From contig CAVVFJ010000016.1 of the NCBI GenBank assembly GCA_963747425.1, positions 83,558-147,557 on the forward strand: a stretch of DNA of 64,000 nucleotides, written 5' to 3'. The DNA is from DASUPK01 sp963747425 (GTDB lineage Bacteria; Actinomycetota; Thermoleophilia; Solirubrobacterales; 70-9). The stretch's first letter is position 1. Each line of letters begins with the position of its first letter. Positions 7,644-15,470 of this stretch are shown in pieces. Below the pieces are notes generated by a model, which ran no database searches, was not told the DNA's origin, and saw only the letters and a program-made list of their open reading frames with translations. A program made the translations under genes and the position numbers.

Positions 7644-9257
7644 TCACGCCTCGGCCGACTCGGTCTCGACTGTGGCCGGGGAGCCGTTCACGGCTGCCGC
7701 CGACTCGTCTTCGGGCTCGGGATCCGCCGCGGTATGCACTCGGTTTCGGCCGGCGCGTTTGGCTGAATAGAGGGCGCGATCGGCCTTGCGGAGCAGATCC
7801 TCGCGGCTGGCCGCATCGTCGGGGAATGAGGCAACACCGAAGCTCGCGGTGATGCCCTGCTGCAGGTCCGGAATGCGCAGGTTCGAGATCGCTGACCGCA
7901 GCTTTTCCGCAACGAGCCGACCGCTGTTGGTGTCGTCGCCCGGCAACAGCACCATGAACTCCTCGCCACCGTCGCGGGCGGCGAAGTCGTTGTCCCGGAT
8001 CGTGTGCCCGACGGTCGAGCCGATCGCCGCAAGGACCTCGTCGCCCTTCGGGTGTCCGAAGCTGTCGTTGACTCGCTTGAAGTGGTCGAGGTCGAAGAGC
8101 ACCAGGGCCAGGGGCTTCGAGGTGCGAGCCGAGTTGGCGACCATGTGCTTGAAGGTGTCGTCGGCCGAGCGCTTGTTGGGTAGGCCGGTGAGCTTGTCGC
8201 TCGACGCTCGACGCTCCGCGATCGCGAGATTGCGCAGGTGGGCGACGACCGGTGCCGCCTCGCCGACGCTCTCGGAGACGGTCCGCTCCGTGGAATCGTC
8301 GAACCGCTTCTGGCCACGAATCAAGACCGAGCCGATGACCTCGCCACCGACGATGGCAGGGACGCAGAGCGAGCGGCCGCCGATCTTCCCGCAGATGTCG
8401 CAGCGCAGCAGGTCATCCGCTCCCGTCCCGCCGGTGGACGCCTTCGCGGTCCTGATTGCGAGGCAATCGTCGGGCTTGGCTCCCTCGATCGCCTTGCCCA
8501 GGGCGCTGTCCTCCTCGACAGTCGTCGTCGGCTCGAGCCGGTCGGCGCTGTTGTTGCGATTGAAGACCGAGACCTCGGTGCGCGGCACGGAGCGCTCGAG
8601 ATGGGCCTGGACCAGGCTGTACGCCTCCGGCTCGGTGCGGGCCGCCTGCAGACCCTCGCCAAAGCGCCGGATCCGGCGGCGACGGCGGTCGGCGCGTCGC
8701 GCGGCGATCCCGAGGGCGATGATCACGAGACCCAGGACACCGATCGCGCCCAGGGAAACCAGGCTGGTCTCCGTCTGGCTGCTGCGACGCTCCTCGTCGA
8801 TCACGGCCGCGACGTGAGCATTCGACGCGATCACCTGGTCGAAGACTCGGATTCGCTGCAACTGATCCGCGATCGATCCCCGATGGCCGGTTGCCTGGCG
8901 CTGGTGGACTGCCCTCGCATCGAGCGTCTGCTGGAGTCTGACCTGCTTCGCCAGCTGATTCACCGCGACCTGCTCGTCGGCGCTGTTCGCAATGTCCTTC
9001 AGGCTCGTCACTGCCTGCTCGACTCGGAGCTGCGCCCCCTCGTACTGCCCCAGCGTCCGCGGATCACCGCTGACGACGAAGGCCTCGGTGCCTTCCACCA
9101 GCCGGTGCATCGCGTCCTGCACGGACTGATTGGCCGTGTTCTCGCTGAACGACTCGTCGCCGGTATTGCGCTGGGCCCGATCGGTCAAGACAAGCGCCGC
9201 GGCCATCGCCAGGACGAGCCCGCTGAGCAGCCAAAGGTTGGAGGCACGAAACCTCAT
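7644..9257 (-). CDS. membrane diguanylate cyclase with sensor and GAF domains
   Basis: A 537-residue protein predicted to make cyclic di-GMP from GTP. Two membrane helices (about 7-25 and 163-186) flank an extracellular, CHASE3-like helical region. A GAF-like domain (about 210-345) contains Cys286, Cys289 and Cys298 in LRCDICGKIGGRSLC. The GGDEF domain (about 350-510) has the active loop GGEEF at 430-434 and metal-binding aspartates in LFDLDHFKRVND. An inhibitory I-site RDND (421-424) lies the standard five residues before it, so product feedback is expected. The C-terminal 30 residues are acidic and low complexity. It sits between ccmE and a secreted glycosidase, so it may tune envelope polysaccharide output. 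Confidence 0.93.
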   Translation of the reverse strand: MRFRASNLWLLSGLVLAMAAALVLTDRAQRNTGDESFSENTANQSVQDAMHRLVEGTEAFVVSGDPRTLGQYEGAQLRVEQAVTSLKDIANSADEQVAVNQLAKQVRLQQTLDARAVHQRQATGHRGSIADQLQRIRVFDQVIASNAHVAAVIDEERRSSQTETSLVSLGAIGVLGLVIIALGIAARRADRRRRRIRRFGEGLQAARTEPEAYSLVQAHLERSVPRTEVSVFNRNNSADRLEPTTTVEEDSALGKAIEGAKPDDCLAIRTAKASTGGTGADDLLRCDICGKIGGRSLCVPAIVGGEVIGSVLIRGQKRFDDSTERTVSESVGEAAPVVAHLRNLAIAERRASSDKLTGLPNKRSADDTFKHMVANSARTSKPLALVLFDLDHFKRVNDSFGHPKGDEVLAAIGSTVGHTIRDNDFAARDGGEEFMVLLPGDDTNSGRLVAEKLRSAISNLRIPDLQQGITASFGVASFPDDAASREDLLRKADRALYSAKRAGRNRVHTAADPEPEDESAAAVNGSPATVETESAEA

Positions 9258-9328
9258 ATTTTTGGTATCGACGCCCCAGCCGTGCGTATAACCGTAGAAA
9301 CCCGCATCCCACGCGACAATCAGGCGGT

Positions 9329-10456
9329 CTAGCGCCTGAGCTTGCGGAGAACCGAGCGGATCGCGAAGAAGCCCGGGCGGGGCGAGAAGTCGCGGCGGAG
9401 CAGGCCGAAGCGGTTGTCCCAGACATTCGCGTCGTCCCCGGCGTCGCGCAGGTCGTACGCGGTGAGGCCCTTGACGTAGCGCCAGCCGGCGGCCGCGCGG
9501 AAGCTGTCGGCGAGCGAGCGGGCCTGGCGGCCCGCCGACACGCAGTAGGGCTGGGTTGGACAGACCGAGTAGCCGAACTCGGTCAGCCAGAGGCCCTTCG
9601 AGCGGTCGCCCTCCCCGAGCATCGCGCGGTGAATCGAGTCGACGCGGTTCTCGAACAGGTCACGATGTCCCTTCCACCGGCCCCTGGGCGTGAAGCCGGC
9701 GTTCATCTGGAAGTCATATGGATGGATCGAGATGCCGTCGTATCCGTGGATCCCGGCGGAGTAGAGCTTGTGCAGGTAGCGGGTGTCGGCGGCGCCGATC
9801 GAGCCGACCAGCGTCTGCGTCCGCGAGCCGATGCGATTCGCGGCCGCGGTCGCGGCGTTCGCGAGCGCGGCGTATTCAGCGGCGGTGCCGTGCCAGAACG
9901 ACGTCAGGTTCGGCTCGTTCCAGACCTCGAGCGCGTAGATGCCGGGCCAGCGCCGGAGCATCCGCTCGACGATCGACCCGTAGGTCGCGGGGTCGCTGGG
10001 AGGATCGATGGTGCCGGCCCCCGGCGGGCACTTGACCGGCGTGCCATCCGCCGCCGCCCAGCAGGGCGTGATCATCAGCGTGACGAGCACCTTGATCCGA
10101 CACGAGGAGGCCTCGGCCAGCACCTGATCGATGCGCCTCGCGTAGGCCTCGTCGATGCGGCCCTGGACCGGCTCGAGACGGTTCCACTTGACGGTGAACC
10201 GCACCAGGTCGGCGCCGAGGCTGCATGCCGACTGCAGCTCGCGGGCCGAGGTCGCATCGTCCATCCCGGCCGAGCCGGGCCACTCCCAGTTCGGCGTCAG
10301 GTTTACGCCGCGGAGCTGCTGGACGACACGCGGAGCCGCCTTCTTGACCCTGTGCTTGGCGGCGGCGCCAGCGGCCGAGATCCCGGCCGGGATCGCGACG
10401 AGCGCGATCGCCGCCCAGACCAGTGAGACTCGAATTCTCTGAACGGTCGCGCTCAT
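9329..10456 (-). CDS. secreted cellulase-type glycoside hydrolase (clan GH-A, GH5/GH39-like)
   Basis: A 375-residue TIM-barrel glycosidase with an N-terminal signal sequence or membrane anchor (RVSLVWAAIALVAIPAGISAAG). Clan GH-A features are the acid/base Glu181 in LEVWNEPN and the candidate nucleophile Glu293 in LWLTEFGY, plus SIHPYDF before it. Two pairs of cysteines (near 131/143 and 299/307) could form disulfides outside the cell. ATG 10456 is chosen because the signal peptide begins there. A relative with the same two motifs is encoded at 39158-40222. Probable role: trimming or remodelling of an exported glycan; the linkage attacked is unknown. Confidence 0.85.
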   Translation of the reverse strand: MSATVQRIRVSLVWAAIALVAIPAGISAAGAAAKHRVKKAAPRVVQQLRGVNLTPNWEWPGSAGMDDATSARELQSACSLGADLVRFTVKWNRLEPVQGRIDEAYARRIDQVLAEASSCRIKVLVTLMITPCWAAADGTPVKCPPGAGTIDPPSDPATYGSIVERMLRRWPGIYALEVWNEPNLTSFWHGTAAEYAALANAATAAANRIGSRTQTLVGSIGAADTRYLHKLYSAGIHGYDGISIHPYDFQMNAGFTPRGRWKGHRDLFENRVDSIHRAMLGEGDRSKGLWLTEFGYSVCPTQPYCVSAGRQARSLADSFRAAAGWRYVKGLTAYDLRDAGDDANVWDNRFGLLRRDFSPRPGFFAIRSVLRKLRR

Positions 10457-10715
10457 CGGGCTTTCCGGCTGCGGCTCCCCTGTAGAAGCTTTAGGTGGGC
10501 ATCCTTGCCCTGAGCTCTTGCAAGCCGGGCATCCTTGCCCTGACCTCATCGTCGTCAACGGCCACGGGCCGCACATCTGCAATTGGCCGCACAGCTGATA
10601 GGTGAAGTCCCGCACCGCACCACCTATTGAGGACCCCTATATACCGACAATGCCGATTCCGGAGTCCGGTGGCGCGCATCTGATTCGGCCATTGGTCATC
10701 TAGTCTCAGTGCGCC
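10457..10715. promoter_or_regulatory. divergent leader region between glycosidase and rfbF
   Basis: 259 bases separate two divergent genes. Immediately upstream of the glycosidase lie two identical hairpin units (10497-10543). Towards rfbF there is the AT-rich stretch CCTATATACC, a candidate promoter on either strand. No protein gene is supportable. Confidence 0.5.
10497..10543 (-). repeat. twin hairpin repeats in glycosidase leader
   Basis: GGGCATCCTTGCCCTGA occurs at 10497-10513 and again at 10527-10543, exact over 17 bases. Each unit is self-complementary (GGGCA-TCCT-TGCCC), so the leader RNA would fold two identical stem-loops in a 47-base segment about 40 bases upstream of the glycosidase start. 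It may be an RNA-binding or attenuation site, or a small repeat family. I could not match it to a known riboswitch. Confidence 0.6.
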
Positions 10716-11435
10716 TTGGCGACGCCGGACCCAGTCGTGATCCTCTGCGGGGGGCGGGGCACCCGCCTGAGCGAGCGAACCGAGTCGATCCCGAAGGCAC
10801 TGGTCGAGATCGGCGGCCGCCCGATCCTCTGGCACGTGATCTCGATCTACAGGGAGCAGGGATTCTCGCGGTTCCTGCTGCTCACCGGATACAAGGGCGA
10901 GCAGATCGCCAGCTGGGTGGCCGGGACACCCTGGCCCGAGACGGTTGAGGTCAGCTGCATCGACACCGGTCTGGACACGCCGACCGGAGGCCGCATCAAG
11001 GCTGCACAGGATCGAATCGGAGGCGAGCCGTTCTCCGTGACCTATGCCGACGGCATCGCTGACATCGACCTGGGCGCGCTGGACGGCTTCCATCGCAAGG
11101 GCGGCGCCCTCGCGACGATGACCGTGGTGCGCCCCGAGCTCCAGTTCGGCGTCGCGGATCTCAGCGACGACGGTCTGGTCCGCGGCTTCCACGAGAAGCC
11201 GCGGGTGGACAGCTGGATCAACGGCGGCTTCTTCTGCTTCGAGTCCGGGGTCTTCGAGTATCTCGCCGACGACAGCGTCCTCGAGCGGGAGCCGCTCGAG
11301 CGTCTTGCCGCCGATGGGCAGCTGCGGGCCTTCCGGCACGAGGGATTCTGGGACTGCATGGACACCTACAAGGACGCCATCCTGCTCAACGACCTTTGGG
11401 AGAGCGGCGAGCCGCCCTGGCGGGTGGCCACTTGA
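10716..11435 (+). CDS. rfbF: glucose-1-phosphate cytidylyltransferase
   Basis: A 239-residue nucleotidyltransferase making CDP-glucose from glucose-1-phosphate and CTP, the first step to CDP-linked deoxy sugars. The N-terminus VVILCGGRGTRLSERTESIP is the nucleotide-binding signature, followed by KALVEIGGRPILWHVISIY. VTYADGIADIDL supplies the metal-binding Asp, and the C-terminal EGFWDCMDTYKDAILLNDLW ending in SGEPPW is highly typical of RfbF. The start is TTG at 10716. The stop overlaps the next start in TTGA, so it is coupled to the dehydratase gene that would use its product. Confidence 0.9.
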   Translation: MATPDPVVILCGGRGTRLSERTESIPKALVEIGGRPILWHVISIYREQGFSRFLLLTGYKGEQIASWVAGTPWPETVEVSCIDTGLDTPTGGRIKAAQDRIGGEPFSVTYADGIADIDLGALDGFHRKGGALATMTVVRPELQFGVADLSDDGLVRGFHEKPRVDSWINGGFFCFESGVFEYLADDSVLEREPLERLAADGQLRAFRHEGFWDCMDTYKDAILLNDLWESGEPPWRVAT

Positions 11436-12400
11436 AGGCGCTGGTCACCGGGGCGAAGGGCTTCGCCGGCTCCTGGCTCGCGAAGGCACTGCTCGACTCG
11501 GGCGCACAGGTGACCTCGCTCGATCGCGGCGGCAGGGAGCCGAGCGGGCTGGAGCTGCTGGGCATCGCGGGTGAGGTCCGCGACGTCACCGGCGACCTGC
11601 GCGACGGCGACCTCGTTCTGTCGCTGCTCCGCGAGGACTCGATCGACACGATCTTCCACCTCGCCGCGCAGGCCATCGTCGGGGACGCGAACGCATCCCC
11701 CATCCCCACCTTCGAGGCCAACATCCAGGGCACCTGGGTGGTGCTCGAGGCCTGCCGCCAGGCCGGAGTCGAGGGCGTGGTGGTTGCCTCCTCCGACAAG
11801 GCCTACGGCAGCCACGACGAGCTGCCATACACCGAGGACTCGGCCCTGCAGCCGACCTACCCCTACGACGTCTCGAAGGCCGCGACCGACCTGATCGCCC
11901 GCAGCTACTGGCACACCCACCGGCTGCCGGTGGCCGTCACTCGAATGGCCAACATCTACGGCGGCAACGACCGCAATTTCTCCCGGCTGATCCCCGAGAC
12001 GGTCACCGCCGTGCTCGACGGGCGCCGCCCTGTGATCCGATCGGACGGCTCACCGGAGCGCGACTTCCTCTACGTCGAGGACGCCGCCTCCGCCTATCTG
12101 GCGATCGCCGAGGCGCTGGCCGCCGGCCGTGCGGGAGGGGAGGCGTTCAACGCTGGCTGGGGCCGGCCGCACGCCGTGCGCGAGATCGTCGAGACGATCT
12201 GCGAGCTCGGCCCCGGCGAGATCGAGGCCGACTACCGGGGCGCCGGGAACCCGAGCGGCGAGATCGAGCGCCAGTACCTCGACTCCGCCAAGATCCGCGC
12301 GGAGATCGGCTGGGAGCCGAGCGTCGACCTGCGGGAGGGACTCGGCCGGACGCTCCAGTGGTACCGCGCGCACCCAGAGGTCAGGCCCGCCGCCCCCTGA
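11432..12400 (+). CDS. NAD-dependent sugar-nucleotide dehydratase/epimerase, CDP-glucose 4,6-dehydratase-like
   Basis: A 322-residue extended SDR enzyme. It has the Rossmann loop TGAKGFAGSWL at the N-terminus, the variant catalytic triad region SSDKAYG and the active-site YDVSK, then LPVAVTRMANIYGGND and RDFLYVEDAASAYL. GSWL after the glycine loop resembles CDP-glucose 4,6-dehydratases, and coupling to rfbF supports that substrate. GDP-mannose or dTDP-sugar use cannot be excluded. TTG 11432 overlaps the rfbF stop; an ATG 12 codons earlier is an alternative. The 3' end overlaps the convergent SnoaL-like gene by 20 bases. Confidence 0.85.
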   Translation: MKALVTGAKGFAGSWLAKALLDSGAQVTSLDRGGREPSGLELLGIAGEVRDVTGDLRDGDLVLSLLREDSIDTIFHLAAQAIVGDANASPIPTFEANIQGTWVVLEACRQAGVEGVVVASSDKAYGSHDELPYTEDSALQPTYPYDVSKAATDLIARSYWHTHRLPVAVTRMANIYGGNDRNFSRLIPETVTAVLDGRRPVIRSDGSPERDFLYVEDAASAYLAIAEALAAGRAGGEAFNAGWGRPHAVREIVETICELGPGEIEADYRGAGNPSGEIERQYLDSAKIRAEIGWEPSVDLREGLGRTLQWYRAHPEVRPAAP

Positions 12401-12857
12401 CCAGAGACGCCGCGCGGACCAGCGCCCTCTCCACCCGGGAACCGCGCGGAGGCAGCAGCCCGAGGTCGCGCATGATCTCCGCACCGTCGTAATAGGAGTC
12501 GAGGCGGGCGATCAGGCCCTCCGCATCGAGTGTGGCCACGTCGACCCCGCGGCTCGCCACCACCCTGCCGGTCGGCCGCAGGCCCTCGAAGTGTCCGAGG
12601 TGGGTCATCACCGAGCGCCACTCGCCTGCGGTGAAGTCATCGCCGTGGGCGGCACGGACCAGCTCGAAGCGCAGGTCGGGGAAGCCGGCGTGCACGCGGG
12701 CGGCATGCTCGCGAATCCCGTCGCGGCCAAGCGCGGTCGCCCCGGCGCCGTGGTCCTCGTAGATCGCGTCCTGCGCGAAGAAGGACGCAATTGCACCGGC
12801 GTCGCGCTCGTTCCAGGCGCCCAGGTAGGCGCGCATCAGCTCCTCCCTCTCCTCCAC
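12381..12857 (-). CDS. SnoaL-like (NTF2-fold) protein
   Basis: A 158-residue protein of the SnoaL/ester cyclase branch of the NTF2-like fold. The first helix ELMRAYLGAWNERDAGAIAS, then FFAQDAIYEDHG, GIREHAARVHAGFPDLRFEL and ARLDSYYDGAEIMRDLGL follow the family order. Such proteins cyclise polyketides or are uncharacterised small-molecule isomerases or hydrolases. The GTG at 12857 keeps the complete first helix. An ATG at 12836, preceded closely by AGGGAGGAG, is the better ribosome-binding context and would remove seven residues. It converges on the sugar dehydratase gene with a 20-base overlap. Its place in the glycan region may be incidental. Confidence 0.78.
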   Translation of the reverse strand: MEEREELMRAYLGAWNERDAGAIASFFAQDAIYEDHGAGATALGRDGIREHAARVHAGFPDLRFELVRAAHGDDFTAGEWRSVMTHLGHFEGLRPTGRVVASRGVDVATLDAEGLIARLDSYYDGAEIMRDLGLLPPRGSRVERALVRAASLVRGRRA

Positions 12858-12877
12858 CCCACATATGGTGACGGCTG

Positions 12878-12940
12878 GTGAGCGCGCCCACGGAACCGCT
12901 TTCGCTGCTCGACTGGAAGCAGCGAATCTTCGACCTCTAG
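12878..12940 (+). pseudogene. possible remnant of a DUF1684-like gene start
   Basis: A 20-codon frame starting with GTG reads SAPTEPLSLLDWKQRIFDL and then stops with TAG. The LLDW-R/K-R-x-(F/V) pattern resembles the N-terminus of DUF1684 proteins. Nothing downstream continues it, because the acyltransferase begins 9 bases later. It could be a decayed gene or chance. Confidence 0.25.
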
Positions 12941-12949
12941 GCTGCGCGG

Positions 12950-13504
12950 ATGCCGACGCCCAGGAAGGTCGCCGCGCTGTTCCGCTTCATCCGCCTCCGC
13001 CTCCGCTGCCGGCATTTCGAGGGCCGGCCGTTCTTCGCCGGCCCGCGCTCGAGGTTCGAGGTCGACCGCAACGCGCGGGTGACCATCGGCAGGCATCTCA
13101 CCCTGGTCAGCGACTTCGACGGCCGCTTCAACGGCGAGCTGGCGATCGGGGACCATGTCTGGTTCTCGCCCGGCTGCACTCTTGCCGTGCACGAGAGCGT
13201 CTCGATCGGATCGAACTGCGTCTTCGCCGAGTACGTCTCGATCCACGACAACAACCACGCCGGCGGCGCGCTCATGGAACCGCTGGCGCGACGGGGGTTC
13301 GAGACGGCCCCGATCAGGATCGGGCGGAACGTCTGGGTTGGCGCGAAGGCGACGATCCTGAAGGGCGTGACGATCGGCGACAACGCGATCGTCGGCGCCA
13401 ATTCCGTGGTCACCCGGGACGTCCCGGCCGGCGCTACGGTCGCGGGCGCTCCTGCACGTGAGCTCGGCCCAGCGCGAACTCGACCAGACGCCCTAACGGC
13501 CTGA
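12950..13504 (+). CDS. left-handed beta-helix acyltransferase (WbbJ/maltose acetyltransferase type)
   Basis: A 184-residue cytoplasmic transferase that would acylate a sugar using acyl-CoA. Hexapeptide repeats begin near residue 40 (VDRNARVTIGRHLTLV, ELAIGDHVWFSPGCTLAV, VSIGSNCVFAEYVSIHD), followed by the catalytic-type HDNNHA and the closing coils IRIGRNVWVGAKATILKGVTIGDNAI and VVTRDVPAGATVAGAPAREL. That closing segment is diagnostic of the family. It is one of three hexapeptide acyltransferases in this polysaccharide region. Its last 71 bases overlap the convergent gene at 13434. Donor and acceptor are unknown. Confidence 0.88.
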   Translation: MPTPRKVAALFRFIRLRLRCRHFEGRPFFAGPRSRFEVDRNARVTIGRHLTLVSDFDGRFNGELAIGDHVWFSPGCTLAVHESVSIGSNCVFAEYVSIHDNNHAGGALMEPLARRGFETAPIRIGRNVWVGAKATILKGVTIGDNAIVGANSVVTRDVPAGATVAGAPARELGPARTRPDALTA

Positions 13505-13802
13505 ACGGAAGCAGCGTCGTGGTGACGCTGCCGCCGAACTCGGCGAAGTCGAGCTTGTGGAGCAGCTCCCCGGCTTCCTCCCGCTCCCTGGTCGTGAGCC
13601 TCGAGGGACGGGCTCGCGACTTCCGGATCAGCTCACGGAGCCTGCGCCGCTCGTCGGGCTCGAGCCGCCGCCAGTGGCGATTCGCCAGCCATGCGACCTC
13701 GACCGCCGCGATGAACCAGAGGCGTTCAGCCAGCCAGCGGCTGCGCGCAGCGGCGCGCCTGCCGCTCCAGGCGATCAGCCGGTTGATGCCGCGAAAGATC
13801 AT
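13434..13802 (-). CDS. conserved small basic protein, unknown function
   Basis: A 122-residue arginine-rich protein without a clear membrane segment. The central part LEPDERRRLRELIRKSRARP followed by SRLTTREREEAGELLHKLD resembles short uncharacterised actinobacterial proteins with an 'RKS+GRPSNLT.RER' motif. The ATG overlaps the stop of the upstream esterase in ATGA, so the two are probably translated together. The 3' end overlaps the acyltransferase by 71 bases tail to tail. I assign no function. Confidence 0.6.
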   Translation of the reverse strand: MIFRGINRLIAWSGRRAAARSRWLAERLWFIAAVEVAWLANRHWRRLEPDERRRLRELIRKSRARPSRLTTREREEAGELLHKLDFAEFGGSVTTTLLPFRPLGRLVEFALGRAHVQERPRP

Positions 13803-14791
13803 CGCCCCTGAGGGCTACCCCGAATGGTGCCGCGCACGCGCGCCCGGTGCCCGATTCCGGGATGCGGCAGGACGCGCATCAGATAGTCCAGGGTCTCGGC
13901 GAGGTCGTGCTTCGCGTAGACGGCCGCGTGGGTGCCGGGCCGGTCCACGAATAGATGGGGAATGCCGAGCTCGTTCAGCCGGCGATCGAGGCTGAGGTTC
14001 ATCTGCTCGATGCCCGCCTCGAACGGATCCGGGCCTCCGCCATACGCCCCGCCCAGCTGCCCGTTCCCGGTGAAGAGCAGCACCCGCGTGTACCCGAGCA
14101 GGGGCGCGAGGTCCCATGGGTTGTGCGCGCGCCACCGTGACTCCTGCGTCTCGCGTGGGCCCCAGACGGCCGGGTTGCCCGCCGGCGTTCGCTGTTTGTC
14201 GAACAACGACAACCGGAACGGCTGATAGTTCGAGTCGACCGAGCCCGAGAAGCTCGCCGCGACTGAGAACAGCCCCGGGTGCCGCGCAGCGTAGCTGAGG
14301 GCACCGAAGCCGCCCATCGAGTACCCGGCGACCGCTCGCGCCCGGAAGACGGCCTTGGTGCGGAAGCGGGAGTCGATCCAGGGGATCAGCTCACCCGTGT
14401 GGTAGCTCTCCCACATCGGCGGCCCTTCGCTGCCGTCGTTCCACCAGTCCGAGTAGAACCCGTAGGGGCCCCCATCGGGCGTGACGACGATCAGCGGGAG
14501 CCGCTTCGTCAGGTTCAGCGCCGTCTTCGTCCAGCTTCCGTAGTTGCCGTTGGCGCCATGCAGCAGAAAGAGGACGGGGTAGCGCCGCTTGTCGTTTCGG
14601 TAGCCGTGGGGCAGGAGGACCCTGACCCGGGTCGGCTCGCTGAGGGCCGGCGTCGAAAGGGCGAACTCGAGCAGCCGTGGCTGTAGGCGCTGGGCGCTCT
14701 GCACGACCAGCGCGTCCGCCGACGCGGCCGCCAGGGACATGACAGACAGCGCGAAGACGAGTATGGACGCGAGGCGGCGGGCTCGGTTCAT
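13799..14791 (-). CDS. secreted alpha/beta-hydrolase esterase (esterase D / antigen 85-like)
   Basis: A 330-residue exported hydrolase with a signal peptide (RRLASILVFALSVMSLAAASADA). Fold landmarks are the strand and oxyanion segment YPVLFLLHGANGNYGSWTK, the nucleophile elbow GYSMGGFGALSYAARHPGLF (Ser in GYSMG), and the later PGTHAAVYAKHDL region that supplies the His. Family members include carbohydrate esterases and mycolyltransferases. Secretion and the glycan neighbourhood favour deacylation of an exported polysaccharide or a lipid. The downstream 122-residue gene overlaps it by 4 bases. The ATG start is fixed by the signal peptide. Confidence 0.85.
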   Translation of the reverse strand: MNRARRLASILVFALSVMSLAAASADALVVQSAQRLQPRLLEFALSTPALSEPTRVRVLLPHGYRNDKRRYPVLFLLHGANGNYGSWTKTALNLTKRLPLIVVTPDGGPYGFYSDWWNDGSEGPPMWESYHTGELIPWIDSRFRTKAVFRARAVAGYSMGGFGALSYAARHPGLFSVAASFSGSVDSNYQPFRLSLFDKQRTPAGNPAVWGPRETQESRWRAHNPWDLAPLLGYTRVLLFTGNGQLGGAYGGGPDPFEAGIEQMNLSLDRRLNELGIPHLFVDRPGTHAAVYAKHDLAETLDYLMRVLPHPGIGHRARVRGTIRGSPQGR

Positions 14792-14822
14792 GCAGGGATG
14801 GAACAGGACGGGGAAGCGAAGA

Positions 14823-14895
14823 GAGCGGATGACGGGACTTGAACCCGCTACCTCCAGCTTGGGAAGCTGGCGCTCTACCAGGTGAGCTACATCCG
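14823..14895 (-). tRNA. tRNA-Gly (CCC)
   Basis: Standard 73-base tRNA on the minus strand. The acceptor stem pairs GCGGATG with CATCCGC, with discriminator U as usual for bacterial tRNA-Gly. The anticodon stem CCAGC/GCTGG encloses TTCCCAA, giving anticodon CCC. The T arm is GCGGGTTCAAGTCCCGT. CCA is not encoded. Confidence 0.97.
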
Positions 14896-14945
14896 CGCTG
14901 CCGACATTCTAAGGTCGGCTGCGGTGGCTCACTAGCCTTCCCGGA

Positions 14946-15470
14946 GTGAGCTCGAAGTCATTCGCGGTGGTGATCGCCGTCCTGGCGGTGATCGGCCTGC
15001 TGGGGTTCGGCCTGCTCAGCAAGGGCGAGGCATCGCTGTCCCTTGGAGAGACCGCGCCCGACAAGGAGCTTCAGACACTCGACGGATCCGGGAGCGGGCA
15101 GATCGCGGACTATCGGGGCAAGTGGGTGTTCGTCAACTTCTGGGCCTCCTGGTGCGAGCCCTGCAAGGCCGAGGCACCCGTCCTCGAGAGCTTCCAGAGA
15201 GCGCACCAGGCGCAGGGCTTCACGGTGCTCGGCATCGACCTCTACGACTCGACCGAGGACGCGCTCAGCTTCGTCCACCGCTATGGGCTCACCTACCCGC
15301 AGCTGCACGAGTCGGGCGGCGACGATCGCAAGGAGGCCTACGGGATGACGGGCTTCCCCGAGTCCTTCCTGATCGACCCGCAGGGCAAGATCGCGCTGAT
15401 CCGGCGCGGGCCCGTCAACCAGAGCTATCTGGACCAGATGGTCGTGCCGCTGATCCAGGCCCGGTCGTGA
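14946..15470 (+). CDS. ccmG: thioredoxin-like CcmG/ResA family protein
   Basis: A 174-residue membrane-tethered thiol-disulfide oxidoreductase. An N-terminal helix (AVVIAVLAVIGLLGFGLL) anchors the thioredoxin fold outside the membrane. The active site FVNFWASWCEPCKAEAPVLE has Cys70 and Cys73, and the cis-proline loop is TGFPESFLID. It would keep apocytochrome c CXXCH cysteines reduced for heme attachment. The GTG start is used. The stop overlaps the ccmH start in GTGA, so the two are coupled. Together they complete the set begun by ccmE/F at 5043-7600. Confidence 0.92.
   Translation: MSSKSFAVVIAVLAVIGLLGFGLLSKGEASLSLGETAPDKELQTLDGSGSGQIADYRGKWVFVNFWASWCEPCKAEAPVLESFQRAHQAQGFTVLGIDLYDSTEDALSFVHRYGLTYPQLHESGGDDRKEAYGMTGFPESFLIDPQGKIALIRRGPVNQSYLDQMVVPLIQARS

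Noticed and set aside
10457..10640. Cyclic di-GMP riboswitch in the glycosidase leader
   Set aside because: The twin hairpins are real, but the GEMM consensus elements could not be found. A covariance-model search would decide.
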